From NCBI GenBank assembly GCA_963920705.1, contig OY987233.1, forward strand, positions 13,069,459-13,133,458: a DNA stretch of 64,000 bases. Direction: 5' to 3'. Of this stretch, positions 22,796 to 35,575 are shown one piece after another. Both the position numbers and the translations under genes were made by a program. The number at the start of each line of letters is the position of its first letter. The stretch's first letter is position 1. The notes under the pieces were generated by a model. It was not told the DNA's origin, made no database searches, and was given only the letters and a program-made list of their open reading frames with translations. The stretch comes from Odiellus spinosus. Its lineage: Eukaryota > Arthropoda > Arachnida > Opiliones > Phalangiidae.

Positions 22796-23395
22796 CAGGG
22801 TTCGTACCAAATTTTGGAAGTTAATTTCCGTGACTTTTCCCTGAACATTTCTAAATAATTTTGCTGACCGATTTAAATATTTTACTTGAATTTATTCTTA
22901 CGAGCTCTGCTCTTGGCAATTCCCACTTTTTATTTGACTTAGTTTATTAATCAGGGTCAGGAAAGTTTACTAAGATTATGACAAAAAAATTTAATCTTTA
23001 GGCAAATATTTTCAGTTTATAATAATTTATGTTACAATTAATTGGTCAACCAATCATAAACAGATCCTTGACATGTACCAAAATATTTAATGTCTCTGAC
23101 CATTTGGGCGACTTTTCCCTGACCTTTCGGTCAAATTTCCAAATTCCCTGACTTTTCGGCAAATTTCCAAATTACTTGACTTTTCCCTGACCTTTTAGGA
23201 AATATTTCCAATTCCCTAACTTTTCCCTGACCTTTTAGGAAATATTTCCAATTCCCTAACTTTTCCCTGACCTTTTAGGAAAATTTCCAAATTCCCTCTA
23301 CCTTTTGAGCCAATTTCCAACTTCCCTGACTTTTCCCTGACCTTTAGACCAATTTCCAGATTCCCTGACTTTTTCAGGTCGTGTAACGAACCCTG
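22796..23395 (+). repeat. CCCTGAC-module family, best full-length copy
   Basis: It begins CAGGGTTCGTACC and ends GTAACGAACCCTG, a short terminal inverted repeat with CAGGG ends as in hAT-like elements (inference). In order: CTGACTTTTCC start, CTTGAATTTATTCTTACGAG core, TTAATTGGTCAACCAATCAT, then about six modules of TTTTCCCTGACCTTTTAGGA type. No ORF of its own. Confidence 0.88.
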
Positions 23396-24539
23396 TTACA
23401 TCTTCCCTTTAAGAACAACCAACGATAAAAACTAAACACTAAGCAACAAACGGTGTATTATAAAATCTGTATCCATGACAACATTTTCCGCTATTTTGCT
23501 AACAAATTTCAATCCGAGAATTGACTAAAGACAAAGCTACTATTACGCAAATATTTATTACGATCAAAATAAGCGGTTCTCCCCCTTTGGGTTCCGCTTC
23601 CAAATTAAAATGAAAATCAAGATACAAGTTTTGATAAAAATGAAAAATAAAAATCTCGTGCGCAACTTAAAGACGCACGTGTGCTAAGATTTATTTTGAA
23701 TCAACCTAAGATTGCAACAGGCGATAAGCTAGACTCGGGCTTTGTTTCTAACTAAACTAAACTAAGGTATAATAAAGAATCATTCAAGGCGCGCGCTGAT
23801 AATTCAAATTGACGATAAGAAGAGAAGTAATCTATACTATTTTTAATCCTACGAGATTTTAACACGGAGAATCGTTCCGCTCCAGTTTTCGCGCTATTGT
23901 AAATTACGCAGATTCATTATATTATAAAGTTGATCGCTCGATAACGACGTAATTTGGCAGCGTTATTAAAGGCGGGCGCGGCCATCGCATTTCTTTTAAA
24001 CTAGTAACGAGTTAGATTGAGAGTTCCTTATTCCGTTTTGAGATTGAAATCTGGAAATCAAGCTCAGTTTCTGGTTAATTCATCAGTGACAACTTTTCGG
24101 GGAAAAATATAATTTGGGAGATTTAAGTTTGTTTTTTTATTTCTTAGAAACCGGTTTTTCTTCTAGGTTCGCCCTGCTGAACGGGATCGCTCGCCCTCCC
24201 CGCTATCTTAAGCCTAAATCGACGCCCATTACTTTAAGCATTAAAAATAAGGACTTTTTTGACTATTTTATTGTACAAATACGGGGAAAAATTTAGAATA
24301 AAATAACCTTAAATCGTGGCATTTGAACCAGCTTGAATTTAAAACTGTAAATGAGTTTTTAACCCTCTTTTTTGTGGAAGGATTCAAATTGGCATTGGTT
24401 AAATTTATCTCGGCATGTCATTATCATAAAATTAGTTTAAATTATAAGTCAAAATTTAATTCAATTAATTTTAAAAATAAGTTTCAACATTCTCACAACT
24501 TACACATTAATTAATTTCTATTAATTAAATTCTGTGAGT
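23396..24539. other. AT-rich sequence, no gene seen
   Basis: Two 60-codon plus frames (24114, 24323) are of ordinary AT composition. Scattered GCGCGC motifs at 23790 and 23970. Confidence 0.55.
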
Positions 24540-24990
24540 TGGCAACTGTCCACTAAATTGATTCAATTGACCTTTCTCCGCTAAATTGTATCAATTGACA
24601 CCTGTCCACTAAATTGTATGAATTGACACCTGCCCACTAAATTCTGTCAATCGACAACGGTCCACTAAATTCTATCAATCAACACCTGTCCCCACTAAAT
24701 TCTATCAATCGACACCTGTCCCCACTAAATTCTATCAATCGACACCTGTCCCCACTAAATTCTATCAATCGACACCTGTCCCCACTAAATTCTATCAATC
24801 GACACCTGTCCCCACTAAATTCTATCAATCGATACCTGTCCCCACTAAATTCTATCAATCGATACCTGTCCCCACTAAATTCTATCAATCGTCACCTGTC
24901 CACTAAATTCTAATAATCTAACCTGTCCTCTAATTTCAATCAATCAACACCTGTCTCCTAAATTCTATTAATACTAGTCAACTAAATTCT
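24540..24990 (+). repeat. 30-bp minisatellite
   Basis: Seven to eight perfect units of ACTAAATTCTATCAATCGAC plus ACCTGTCCCC, flanked on both sides by diverged copies. The multiple-of-three period gives a 69-codon minus frame that is a repeat translation. Confidence 0.95.
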
Positions 24991-26550
24991 ATTAACACCT
25001 GCCAACTAAATTCTACGAAAAGTCAACTATACACTACATTCGCTCAATTATATTCTATCAATCGTCATATCAATTGTATTCCAAACTTATTAAGCTATTT
25101 AAAAACTTAAACTTAAAAATGGTTTGCTACCTCAACTATAATAATCAATACAGTAGTTATTAAAAATATTAAATAAATCAGAATGGCACTAAAAATATAG
25201 TTAAAATGCAAACTAATAATAATAATAATATGATTTACCGGTTATCATTGTTAGTTACGTCAAACAAATCGAATAACTCATCCATAGAGAACACAATCAG
25301 TTAAAATTATTCGATTAAATTCAGTTCAATCATTAAACCGAATAAATTCAAATACAATAGTTCTTTTCGCATTAAATTCGGGCCTAATTATTTTTCACAT
25401 TAATCAGAGTCAAATTATGTTTTTTTCATATTGAATTTGAGTCTAATTATGTTTCATTGCCGCGACTTTAGTGAGCGAATAAAGTAAATCAAACCAAAAA
25501 CCGCTAGAATTGATGAATTTGGAAAACTAAAAGCGGGCTAAATGCGTCACCCAAGACCCCCCAAAAACTCTATATGATTTATTATCTATTTTTGGAAGGA
25601 AACGAACAACAGATTAAAAAAACAAATAAGTACAAAGGCTAAAAACGATTATAAATATAATCCATCGAGAAAGATTTCACGACGTGAGAACAACGAGAGA
25701 TTATCCTATCTAAGATACCGTTAACCATCTTTATCAGTATTGCCTTTAAATTATTGAACAAAACTAATCATATTCAAATTAACGTACTATTAGTACCATA
25801 TATTTAAAATAAATAAAAATAGTATTCAATAAATAAAAATTGTATTCAATAAAATAAAGAATAATATTAATTAAACAAAAAATAATATTAATAAATCAAA
25901 TAAATAAATATTAAGGTAGATTTTAATTTTATAATTTTAAACATTAGCGATAATTATTTTAATTTTTGAGTCGTTCTGAGTGAGAGAAAAAAAAACGTCA
26001 ATTTTACGCTAAACGAAATTAAAATGTTCCTAAATGGGATTGCAACTTTCATTATATTTACTCATAACGGTAAATAACGGAGTCTTAGCATAAATTTGAC
26101 GTTTGCGAATAAACAAATTAACGCTTTTGATTGTATTAATCAGCAAATTTTGATAGAATCGAAAGTGAATAATTAACATACGATAAAATTAAGAGCTAAC
26201 TAATTGACTCTCAATATTAGTTACGAAATCATCGATAAAAGCACTCTGGGTTAGCATTGCGTACAAAACTAGCAGCCTTTTATCTCTAATAAACCCGATT
26301 AAACCAAAAGTCTTTTATCGTTTGTAGTAGTAGTATCGTACAGATAAAGATTTGAAGTTTCAAAGGTCTAAAGATAAAGAATTTAGCGTCAATAAAATTT
26401 CTTCGATTAAAAAATTCCTAATTTGGTTTTAAAAATAAATATATTGAAAACAATGCCGCCATTAAATATAAAAAATTAAAATAATGAAACGAATAATTAA
26501 GGTTTAAAGGCTTTAAAATAAACCGTTAGTTTTAATTTTATCGAGTTTTG

Positions 26551-26586
<36 letters not shown>

Positions 26587-27067
26587 TTACAATGGTAACT
26601 TATGTCCTTTCTAAGCGTGCAAATTAGTATAATATTTTTAATTTTTGGTGGCTTAGAGCCAGTCAATAAGCGGCAAGTTGCCAATTTCGCGACTAGGAGT
26701 GATGAAACTATTATATTCGGATAAAGCAAACAGCGTGGAAGGGCGGGGATTCGATATAACAAATGACGTCATAAGGCGGATGAAATTAGGCGAACGAAGA
26801 GTGACTCGCGAGATTTATTTTGGAAAAACGTTAATCCATTTGAATGTCAACTTCATTATTTTGTTTTCAATATTTTCGAGGTTAAATTCCAGAATTGTAT
26901 AGTATGGAAAGCATTCTATTTTTAAGTCTTTAGGAATTGTTAAAGTAACGAGAGATTTGGATATAGCCGTATGGGGCAACTAGACCAAATTGGGACGAAA
27001 ACTATGAAAGTTGTTAATTCTTAAACGTTTATCAATTAAAATTAGATATTTCTATAAGTTGGTAAAA
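24991..27067. other. AT-rich sequence, no gene seen
   Basis: Includes a (TAA)n patch near 25215, AATAAA-rich low-complexity DNA (25810-25910) and the T-run at 26553. A 74-codon plus frame at 26678-26902 is not recognisable. Confidence 0.55.
26553..26585 (+). repeat. T-homopolymer, 33 nt
   Basis: Pure T-run. The short frames on either strand across it include poly-Lys artefacts. Confidence 0.98.
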
Positions 27068-27638
27068 AATTTGGAAGCTAACTTTTCCAGGTTTTACCTG
27101 ACTATTTTCTATATAATTTATATTGACTAATTTAATTATTTACCTAATTAATTTATTCTTACGAGCGGGCTCTTGGCAATTCCCACTTTTTATTTGACAT
27201 AATTTATCAATCAAGGTGCAGAATATATGAAACAAATTGAATCTTAGCCAAATATCCTCAGTTAAAAATAATGATGTTACAATTAATTGGTCAACCAATC
27301 ATAAACAGTTCCTTAGCACGTACCAAAAGATTCAATTTCTCTGACCATTTGGGCTCATTTTCAAATTCTCTTACTTTTCCCTGACCTTTTGGGCTCATTT
27401 TCAAATTCTCTTACTTTTCCCTGACCTTTTGGGTTCATTTCCAAATGTCCTGACGTTTCCCTGACCTTTTGGGCCACTTTCCAAATTCCCTGAATTTTTC
27501 CCTGACCTCTGTGGCAAATTTCCAAATTCCCTGAATTTAGCTTAATCTTTTGGGCCAATTTCCAAATTCCCTGACTTTTCCCTGTCCTTTTGTGGCAAAT
27601 TTCCAAATTCCCTGACTCTTTAAGGTTTTCGAACCCTG
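27068..27638 (+). repeat. CCCTGAC-module family, copy
   Basis: Same core (TTATTCTTACGAGC, GGTCAACCAATCATAAAC) and six modules, ending GGTTTTCGAACCCTG. The minus ORF of 81 codons is a module translation. Confidence 0.87.
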
Positions 27639-27999
27639 TTTCTTAACTTAAATGGCAAGTATAAAGACAGTAACGAGACATAATGTAAAAATAAAAATTC
27701 CCATTGGATTTGAGGTCTCCCAAAAAGGGAGAAAACTAATCAAAAAGTTTGAAAATAAAACAATATCAAAGGAGGATTAAAAATACAATATTTGTATTTT
27801 TACATTCGCATTTTACGTACGTCATTAACAAAGTTCGGAACCCCGATTTGATTGGTTGGGAGAAAGGAATATTAAAATTCCTTTCAATTTTATGCAAAAT
27901 ATATATTTATTTTAAGTTTCATAATAATCCGCGGACTTTTATATTACTTTCTAATCCCCAAAACACCGGTTGCATTTCTAGCCTTAGCCCCTATAAAAC

Positions 28000-28554
28000 T
28001 AGATCTCTGAATTCGTATAACTTTTGTTAATTGAATAAGACCATCGTGAATGTCAGTCGGATATTATCCGTTCGCGAAAATAATATCCATTTCTTATTTG
28101 AGTTAACGTATACCCGAATGTAACGGAAAACTAGCAATTCGTACTTAATTGTTATAGGAAATTGATACGTTATACGAGTTATTCATTCGCCGATAAGAAA
28201 CATTTGAAACCCATCGAGTTTCTTTGCGGATTTTAACCCAAATTGAGATCGCGAAGTTAGAATGTAGTCATTTAGCCGCTGTTCCTTTCGATTTAGATTA
28301 AAATATAATTATTATATTTCATTCAACACGGATTTCGAGAAACGTCGTATTTTTATCTTCGCGTTATCCGTTTAAATAGACGCGTAATTGGTTTATTAAT
28401 CAAGCTTAAATTTAATTTACGGAAAATACACGTCTGTTGATATAATTTGTAGTTTTATATTAATTTGAACAATTAATCCGTGATTAAAATATCCGAAAAA
28501 AGCCTAATTATCAATGGATATACGAAGTTATTCATTATCCAATTCCGAGGTCTA
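28000..28554 (-). mobile_element. TIR element family B, copy 2 (reverse orientation)
   Basis: Same internal sequence as the other copies but inverted, with TA-GATCTCTGAATTCGT and CAATTCCGAGGTC-TA at its ends. Confidence 0.88.
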
Positions 28555-29096
28555 CCAAAAACGCTATTTAATTCGAGCTAAGTGAAAGTGCGCCTATTAA
28601 ATTTGGCGCTAAAAATAGGCGGGAAAAGTCTCGAGAGAGATTTAATCCTTTGCGCGCGCGTGCGTGCTTTTCTATTTATAACAATACATTTACGTAGCGA
28701 TAGACACAATCTCGCGGGCTTTCGATTAAAGATTAAAAGCGCGTCACGTGACCTTGATCTTTAAAAACACAGGAGTCTCGAGCTAGCACCCCTAACTCCA
28801 CCACCCCACATTAAAAAATTCCATGAAAATAGGTGACAACTAATAAAATGCGGGAAACGCGTGCGGTTGTCACGGTAACGCGTCTCTGGAGTACATTTAT
28901 TATTATTTTATTTCTAAGCCGGTCTCTTTATTTGAGGAACCTTTTTCTTTCCAAATAAAATACAAATAAAAAAATCTAACAATAAACACATTTTGTATCG
29001 ATAAAATTAGGATCAAAATAAACTGGTTGCTCTTCAAACATTGTATCACATATTTAACAAAGAGAAACCTTACATGGACAATTTTAGATCCACAAC
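28555..29096. other. unique sequence with an X-box
   Basis: GTTGTCACGGTAAC at 28866-28879 is a near-canonical RFX X-box. CpG-rich GCGCGCGTGCGTGC at ~28652. The 60-codon plus frame here is unrecognised. Confidence 0.45.
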
Positions 29097-29518
29097 TTAA
29101 AAGGGAGAATGCAACCTAACAAGTTATTTTTTGATCGATTCCTTATCGTTTAAATAGGCCTAACCCACCAGTCAAACAAAAAATGACAAACAAATAGAAA
29201 TAAATTTAAAACTAACCATCAAATATGCTTAGCTGGATTCATGGAGGTATCCTGAACTGCCCATACTGGTCACTAGTCCTTGTATGGGGAGCTAAGCCTA
29301 TTTTGATGGCAAGTTTTATATCTAGTTTAATATTGCTTTGTATTTTTTTTTTATTTTATTTTTACTGTTGGTAGACCATCAAATTAGGCTTAGCTGGATT
29401 CATGGAGATCCTGAACTCCCCATATAACTTGGACCAATGACATTTATCTCTAATTCTTATATGGGGAGCTAAGTCTATTTTGATGGTAAGTTTTAAATTT
29501 ATTTCTAGTTTAATAATT

Positions 29519-29556
<38 letters not shown>

Positions 29557-29634
29557 GTTGGTAGTGGTTACGTGCATGTAAATGATATGGAATCGATAAA
29601 AAAACTCAGTTGTTAGGTTGTATTCTCCCTTTAA
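29097..29634. mobile_element. TIR/foldback element family A, copy 4 (arm duplicated)
   Basis: Ends TTAAAAGGGAGAATGCAACC and GTTGTATTCTCCCTTTAA. The internal foldback unit (AGGCTTAGCTGGATTCATGG to GGGGAGCTAAGCCTATTTTG) is present twice, with T-runs at 29346 and 29526-29553. The right end abuts a further AGGGAGAATG terminus. Confidence 0.85.
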
Positions 29635-30059
29635 AGGGAGAATGAATAAGAAAATGAAGTCATTTTGATTCTGCTTCTACAAATATGACTGGAAATGTCT
29701 CGGAATACACCATTTAGCCATTACTTGGGGCGCTATGGCGGCGGCATAGGGCGAACTTCGCTTGGTGAATAATAGCTGGGAAACAACCTACATGGGGTAA
29801 TGCGCGTCAAGGTTATGCGCGCCTCACCGAGCGAAGGTTTTATTTTTCGCCACTAGTAGGCGTTTCGAGCGCGGGCATACGTACAGTGGAAGAGCTAAAT
29901 GGTGTATTGTACAAAAATCTGAAACCTTCATATTTTGGCATAGAATTAAAAGGAGAACCTCGGCGTTTAAATCAAAATACGCTCCTGTACCTTTGGCTTC
30001 GTAAAATCCCCGGCATTCACTCTTTGAATCGGATTAAATCTCGTTTTAGAATATACTTT

Positions 30060-30192
30060 CCCGCTCGCGCAACGTGTACGTACAACAGCGCGTATCGCGA
30101 GTATTTCACTTTTGGCCAAAGATACAGGGGGAATTTTTTAATTGGTCGAAGGTTCTACTTTCAATTCAATGCACAAAATCTAGATCTTTTCC

Positions 30193-30225
<33 letters not shown>

Positions 30226-30260
30226 GCACAAAATTCAGACAATCACATTTTCCAGATTGT
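30060..30260 (+). repeat. dispersed repeat shared with 11360-11550
   Basis: Same order of blocks as its partner, with a 30-nt T-run inserted (30195-30224). The overlapping 127- and 93-codon frames, one of them reading the T-run as poly-Phe, are not genes. Confidence 0.65.
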
Positions 30261-30817
30261 TTAATATGAGAAGGAATCTTTTTAATAATAAAATCGATAA
30301 GGAATTCCACCAATTTCTTCTCGAGTCTAGGCTAGACAAATTACAATTGCACTAAATTCGAAGTTTCGTGAAAACCTATATACTAACTAATTTAATTTAT
30401 TTAAAAAGAAATAAAATCGTCCAATCTCTTCGCGAGCTTTTTTCCCTAGCAACGCGATAAACGGAAATAAAAAACTAGTTGCTAAGGGATTACTATACAT
30501 TAGGAAAATAATTTATAGAAAGCACGTGGAGTTGTCGCGCGGGGGTCTCGTCCAAGCACGTGCGTGCTCCAATTTTCGCGGGAAACCGAATAATATGGCG
30601 CGAGGAGTTTTTTTCCTTTTTTTTTTATAAATCAAAGGGGTGACGAAATATAAAATTTAATTTTGTTGTTATACTTTTTCAGACAAATCTTATCTAAATT
30701 CAGTCGAATTGAATTCGTTATCTAGTTTTAAGCAATTGGAAGAAGGAGACGGGAAAGATAACGTAAAAGATGGCTTCTAAAGTAAATATACAATATAGAA
30801 TGTGTCTCGCGAAGGGA

Positions 30818-31364
30818 CACTGAAAGTGAGGCTGTCACGAAATTTTCGTGAACTCCAAATGGAAAGTGAGTAACATTTTCGTAAAGATTGTTAAAAAACG
30901 ATTCAAAATTTATATATATATGTTATAGAACAAAATTACCGCGACAGTAAAAATATATATTTTATAATCGCCATTTTTGAAATTTTTAAAATAAAAATTC
31001 ATCGCATTACTACGTCATATGGTCACGTGATTTCGCTATTGTAGAGCGTACAGTTGATTCTCCAGCGTTCTGGTACCAGTGATAAGGTTGCTTTCGCGCG
31101 GTATTTTTCGTAAAAGTACTTAATACTGATGATGTCAACTATCTTTCGTACGAAAGTTATGGTTATTTACGTTTCAGAAATAAACTACGTTATATATCGG
31201 GAAAATATTATGTATATTTTTTGTTATTTTCATTTTGAAGTTTCTTTCTAATGCCTCAACAGGCAGAGGTATAAAATAATGAATATTTGGCGTTTTAATA
31301 GTATGATAAAACTAAAAATATAAGCCATAGGCATTCGAAAAATGGTGATAGCCTCACTTTCATC
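30818..31364. mobile_element. TIR element family F, full copy
   Basis: Ends TGAAAGTGAGGCTGTCAC and GTGATAGCCTCACTTTCA form ~18-bp inverted repeats. The interior shares TAAAAGTACTTAAT and GCGAAAGCGACC-type blocks with 12590-12938, 40153-40495 and 56763-56870. Confidence 0.85.
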
Positions 31365-31575
31365 ACTATTAACAGGGTGATAAGATTCATTTCAAGGTAA
31401 CAACGGCAAGGGTTCAGCCAACATTTGGAAAAAATCAATTTATGATATTTCTAACAGGTTTTTCCAGTGAATTATCCCTGAAATTCCTGCAGGTGCATTA
31501 AATGTTTTGAAAAACCCTAATAAAACCAGCAATTTAGCTGATTGAGGTCGTACCAAATAAGTGACAATGGTATGA

Positions 31576-31622
31576 TTAAAGGGAAACTTGAAGCTAAAGT
31601 TTAAATACATTTCGGTTTCCCT
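31576..31622. mobile_element. terminal fragment of family D
   Basis: TTAAAGGGAAACTTGAAGCT followed by a TTTCGGTTTCCCTTTAA end, a minimal copy abutting the next element at 31623. Confidence 0.6.
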
Positions 31623-32072
31623 TTAAAGGGAGGGTGATTTTTTTTTAGATTCTTCCACTAATTATCAGACCTATCCGCGTACATTATCATTCGGGTAATA
31701 TATCCCAAATGATTTTAAAAATAAAAATAAATCCAGATTTCACTGATCATTAAAATTGAGCCCCTCCAACCAATCGCGTAACGCCCTGCCTTCTAGCGAA
31801 TGAAATACTCGTGGCACGCGCTATGTCGAGCGCAACTATGGAGCGAGATGTGATAAATAACGCTCGCGATATGACAAACGTTTCGCGCGACGAGTATTTT
31901 TTTTTCTTTTTTTTTTCTCTCTCTGGAAGGCAGGGCGTTACGCGATTGGTTGGAGGGATCAATTTAAACTTTTTGCGATATATTTCACCGAATGATTAAC
32001 TACGCGGATATGTCTTATAATTAGTAGAAGAATAGATAAAAACACTTATTTTCGTCTTCATCCTCCCTTTAA
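31623..32072. mobile_element. TIR/foldback element family E
   Basis: Outer ends TTAAAGGGAGGGTGATTT and TTCATCCTCCCTTTAA. Inner arms (CCTCCAACCAATCGCGTAAC against its inverse GTTACGCGATTGGTTGGAGG; ATCCGCGTA against TACGCGGAT) are near perfect. The GC-rich loop holds overlapping frames on both strands that are palindrome artefacts. Confidence 0.88.
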
Positions 32073-33430
32073 AATAAAAAGCGAATTAAAAAAGGCGGTA
32101 TTACGTAAGGGGAGCGTGGATGAAGAGGAGAAGATGGGAGCCAGAAGGAGGCCAAGAAAAGCGACGAAGAAGTTTATTTTGGGTTGATCGTCAACAGGCT
32201 GGTATATTTTTAAACTGGTGTGGCCTCACACGCGTCAAATCCTAAGCATCGAAACCCTCCTCTCATGCAGCGTCGCGAAGAAAGAGATAAAAGAGAACAT
32301 TCGCCAAGATTAACTTCTTCCCAATTGGATTTATCATTACGTATTCATCCGCGACAGCATCAGCATCATTGCAAATTGTAATTTAAAATAAAGGAGTCGG
32401 GCTAGTACCCAAGACTGCCAACTAATACGTTACTATATAATATCAAAAGTCAAAAACTTAATAGCTATATATAAATTAAAAGTAATAACGATCAATTACG
32501 GTTGAATATGAACTGAATTTTATTTGTCGTATAATTTTGTTAGAAAAAGTTATTTTGTCATCTAATTTGGTTGGAAAATAGTTATTTCAAATTAAAATTT
32601 AATGAATCTGAATTCAGAAATATTCTAAGGGTATCGGAATAAATACGTAAATGGTAGTTTAAATTAGTTTTTGAAAAAGTAATCTGAAACGGCGGCGGTA
32701 CTTGAACATTCAATGAATGTCTTCAGAGGTTATTCATATTAAATTTAATGTATTAATTAAATTATTATAATTATTCACAAATTACGAACGTTCAATAAAT
32801 TTTTTTCATAAACTAAGTTTTGTTACAACTAATATTTTTCTTAAATTATGTTTGGTTACAATACCAGTGTCCTGACAAGCACCCAGTATAAGCTATGCTT
32901 CTGTGGTTGGCTGCAACGTCATTGCGAAATCTTTATGAATTAAAACTGAAGTAGTAGGCCTAACCCTTTAATTCTAGTATGATTTTATAGAATAGGAAGG
33001 CAATTATAGTTTTGAATGATACGTGTTTGTGTGTCTGTGCCTTGGAAAGTATATTGGGGTTGTGCCAAAGAGACGGGGAGGTGAGGTGGAGGTTTAAGTT
33101 GTCCCCCACGGTCGCACGCTCAATTAGACGACTAATTATAAGACCTAACTGCGCGCGCAGTGCACTCGTCTGGAAAACTGTTAATATACATACAACCCCT
33201 TAAAAACCATTAACCACAGCGCGAAAAACCACCGAAACCCAGCTTAGCTTAAACTAAAAATCTATAAGTTGGATTTATAAGCTTAACAAATTTTAAGGTA
33301 TGGTTAAAAATATTACGAAAAATAAAATTTGTAATATATTTTCAATGAAACTTTAAAAATAACCTTAGTTCTAACGTATTAATCAAATTTAAAGACTTAT
33401 TCCTATATTAGCGCGTGATTTTAAATAAAA
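32073..33430. other. mixed unique sequence, no gene recognised
   Basis: A purine-rich, GC-richer stretch at 32100-32190 gives a short basic frame on the plus strand. 33010-33200 is GC-richer with a 63-codon frame. Neither has domain or splice support. Confidence 0.45.
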
Positions 33431-33885
33431 CTGATTGCTATGGAAATGCACGAGATTTATTTTATAAACAAATGTGGTTGCTATGGAAATGCACGAGATT
33501 TACTTTATAAACAAATGTGGTTGCTATGGAAATGCCCGAGATTTATTTTATAAACAAATGAGGTTGCTATGGAAATGCGCGAGATTTATTTTATAAACAA
33601 ATGAGGTTGCTATGGAAATGCGCGAGATTTTTTATTTTATAAACAAATGTGGTAGCTATGTAAATGTCCGTGATTTATTTCATAAACAAAAGTTGTTGCT
33701 ATGGAAATGCACGAGATTAATTTTATAATCAAATGTGGTTGCTATGGAAATGCGCGAGAGTTTATTTATAAACAAATATGGTTTCTATGAGACTGCGCGA
33801 GATTTAAAATTAAAATTGGTTGCTACGTCATTTCACGAGATTTAATTTATAAACAAATGTAGTTGCTATAGCGACGTTGCCCGGG
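33431..33885 (+). repeat. 43-bp minisatellite with X-box-like core
   Basis: About ten units begin GGTTGCTATGGAAATGC and continue with CGAGATTTATTTTATAAAC. The GTTGCTATGG part is a half-and-linker of the RFX X-box. The later copies diverge (GTTGCTATAGCGACGTTGCC). Confidence 0.93.
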
Positions 33886-34789
33886 ATTTAAAAAACATAC
33901 CAAAAAATAAATAAAATCACAAATTCATGCGATTTTAAAAAAATTCGCGTGCCCTTTAAAATACGAATAAATTTCTCCCGCTGACAATAATAATTTATGC
34001 ACGCGTTCTTCGTAAAAAAATGTTTTTTAAACGCCCGTTTTTTTTTTTTCCACGTGACTAATAAAAAAATTACCCAACAGAGAAGAATAAGAATTAAAAT
34101 TTGCCTGGGTCGAGGACTCACGTGTTTTTCAATATAATAAAAAATGTTTTTAAATATTATTAGGGGAAATTTTCCTAGATTTTTTTATATGGTATTAATA
34201 TTATTATTAGTTGTGTCGAAATGAAGCAAAAATATGTATTATAAAGCATGCTAAAAGGGGGAAGTGGAGTAAAGACCAAAAAAATTGTGATTGATTTTGG
34301 TTGAATCGAATCAAATACGTGAAAGGCGGATGTTTGCTTTGATAACTTTTCAATTCTGGCTGATTTTATTTTTAGTGCCCGATTGCCCGGACCCCAAACT
34401 TCCTTCTCAACTCGAACAAAATAGATTTTTGACAATAATTTCCGAATATCGCCCACCGCCCCCACAAATATATTATTATTTTGTTAAAAAATGGCAAGTC
34501 TGTCTACGAATGTAGATAAAAAACGGGTTTTACAATATTACGGTATGTAATATTGGATTTAAGTATAGTCTGTTCCTTCTATTAGAGACAATACGGAGAA
34601 TACCAGGAAGGCGTAGTTTAATTTGGTTTAATAATCAATTTTTAATTTCAAGTAATTTAATTTTTACTAATTTTTGTGAATACAAATTGAAATGATTAAA
34701 TTAAAAATATAATAATAATATTGAAATTCTCAATTGATATTTGGTTATCAATTATTCGTATCTGATAATAGTGTAAACATTGTAACACA

Positions 34790-35575
34790 ATATTTTTATC
34801 ATGAATTTATTCTTACATGGGAGACCTCTTTATTCCCACTTTTTATTTGACATGGTTTAATCAGAATGAGAAAAAAAATTATCTTTAAATATTTACAGTT
34901 TATAATAATTACTTTACAATTAATTGATAAACCAATCAAACAGTTCCTTGACACGTACCAAAATATTTAATTTCTCTGACAATTTCAACTAATTTTCAAA
35001 TTTCCTTAGTTTCCCTAACCTTATGCGGCAATTTTCAAATTCAGACCTTTCGCTGACCTTACGGGGCAATTTCGAAATTCCCTCACTTCCCTTGACCTTT
35101 TGGGCCAATTTCCGACTTTTCCCTGACATTTTGGGCCAATTTCCAAATTCCCTGACCTTTTTGGGCCAATTTCCAAATTCCCTGACCTTTTTGGGCCAAT
35201 TTCCAAATTCCCTGACCTTTTTGGGCCAATTTCCAAATTCCCTGACCTTTTTGGGCCAATTTCCAAATTACCTGACCTTTTGGGCAAATTTCCGACTTTT
35301 CCCTGACCTTTTGGGCCAATTTCCGACTTTTCCCTGACCTTTTGGGCCAATTTCTGACTTTTCCCTGACATTTTGGGCCAATTTCCAAATTCCCTGACCT
35401 TTAGGGCCAATTTACAAACTCCCTGACTTTTCCATGACCTTATGGGTCAATTTCCAAATTCCCTGACATTCCTCTGACCTTATTGGGCCATTTTCAAATT
35501 CCCTGACCTTTCCTTGACTTTTTGGGCCAAATTTTTCTAAAATCCCTCTTTTTCCCAGGTCGTGTACGATCCATG
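34790..35575 (+). repeat. CCCTGAC-module family, expanded copy
   Basis: The core is followed by about 16 modules, including five perfect 30-bp units of TTGGGCCAATTTCCAAATTC plus CCTGACCTTT at 35150-35270. Right end CCAGGTCGTGTACGATCC. The overlapping frames of 101-129 codons are module translations. Confidence 0.9.

Noticed and set aside
29886..30355. 127- and 93-codon plus ORFs
   Set aside because: They overlap in different frames, run through a 30-nt T-run as poly-Phe, and lie in a dispersed repeat.
35021..35410. 129- and 101-codon minus ORFs and a 104-codon plus ORF
   Set aside because: Translations of the CCCTGAC modules, whose 30-bp units keep frame on both strands.
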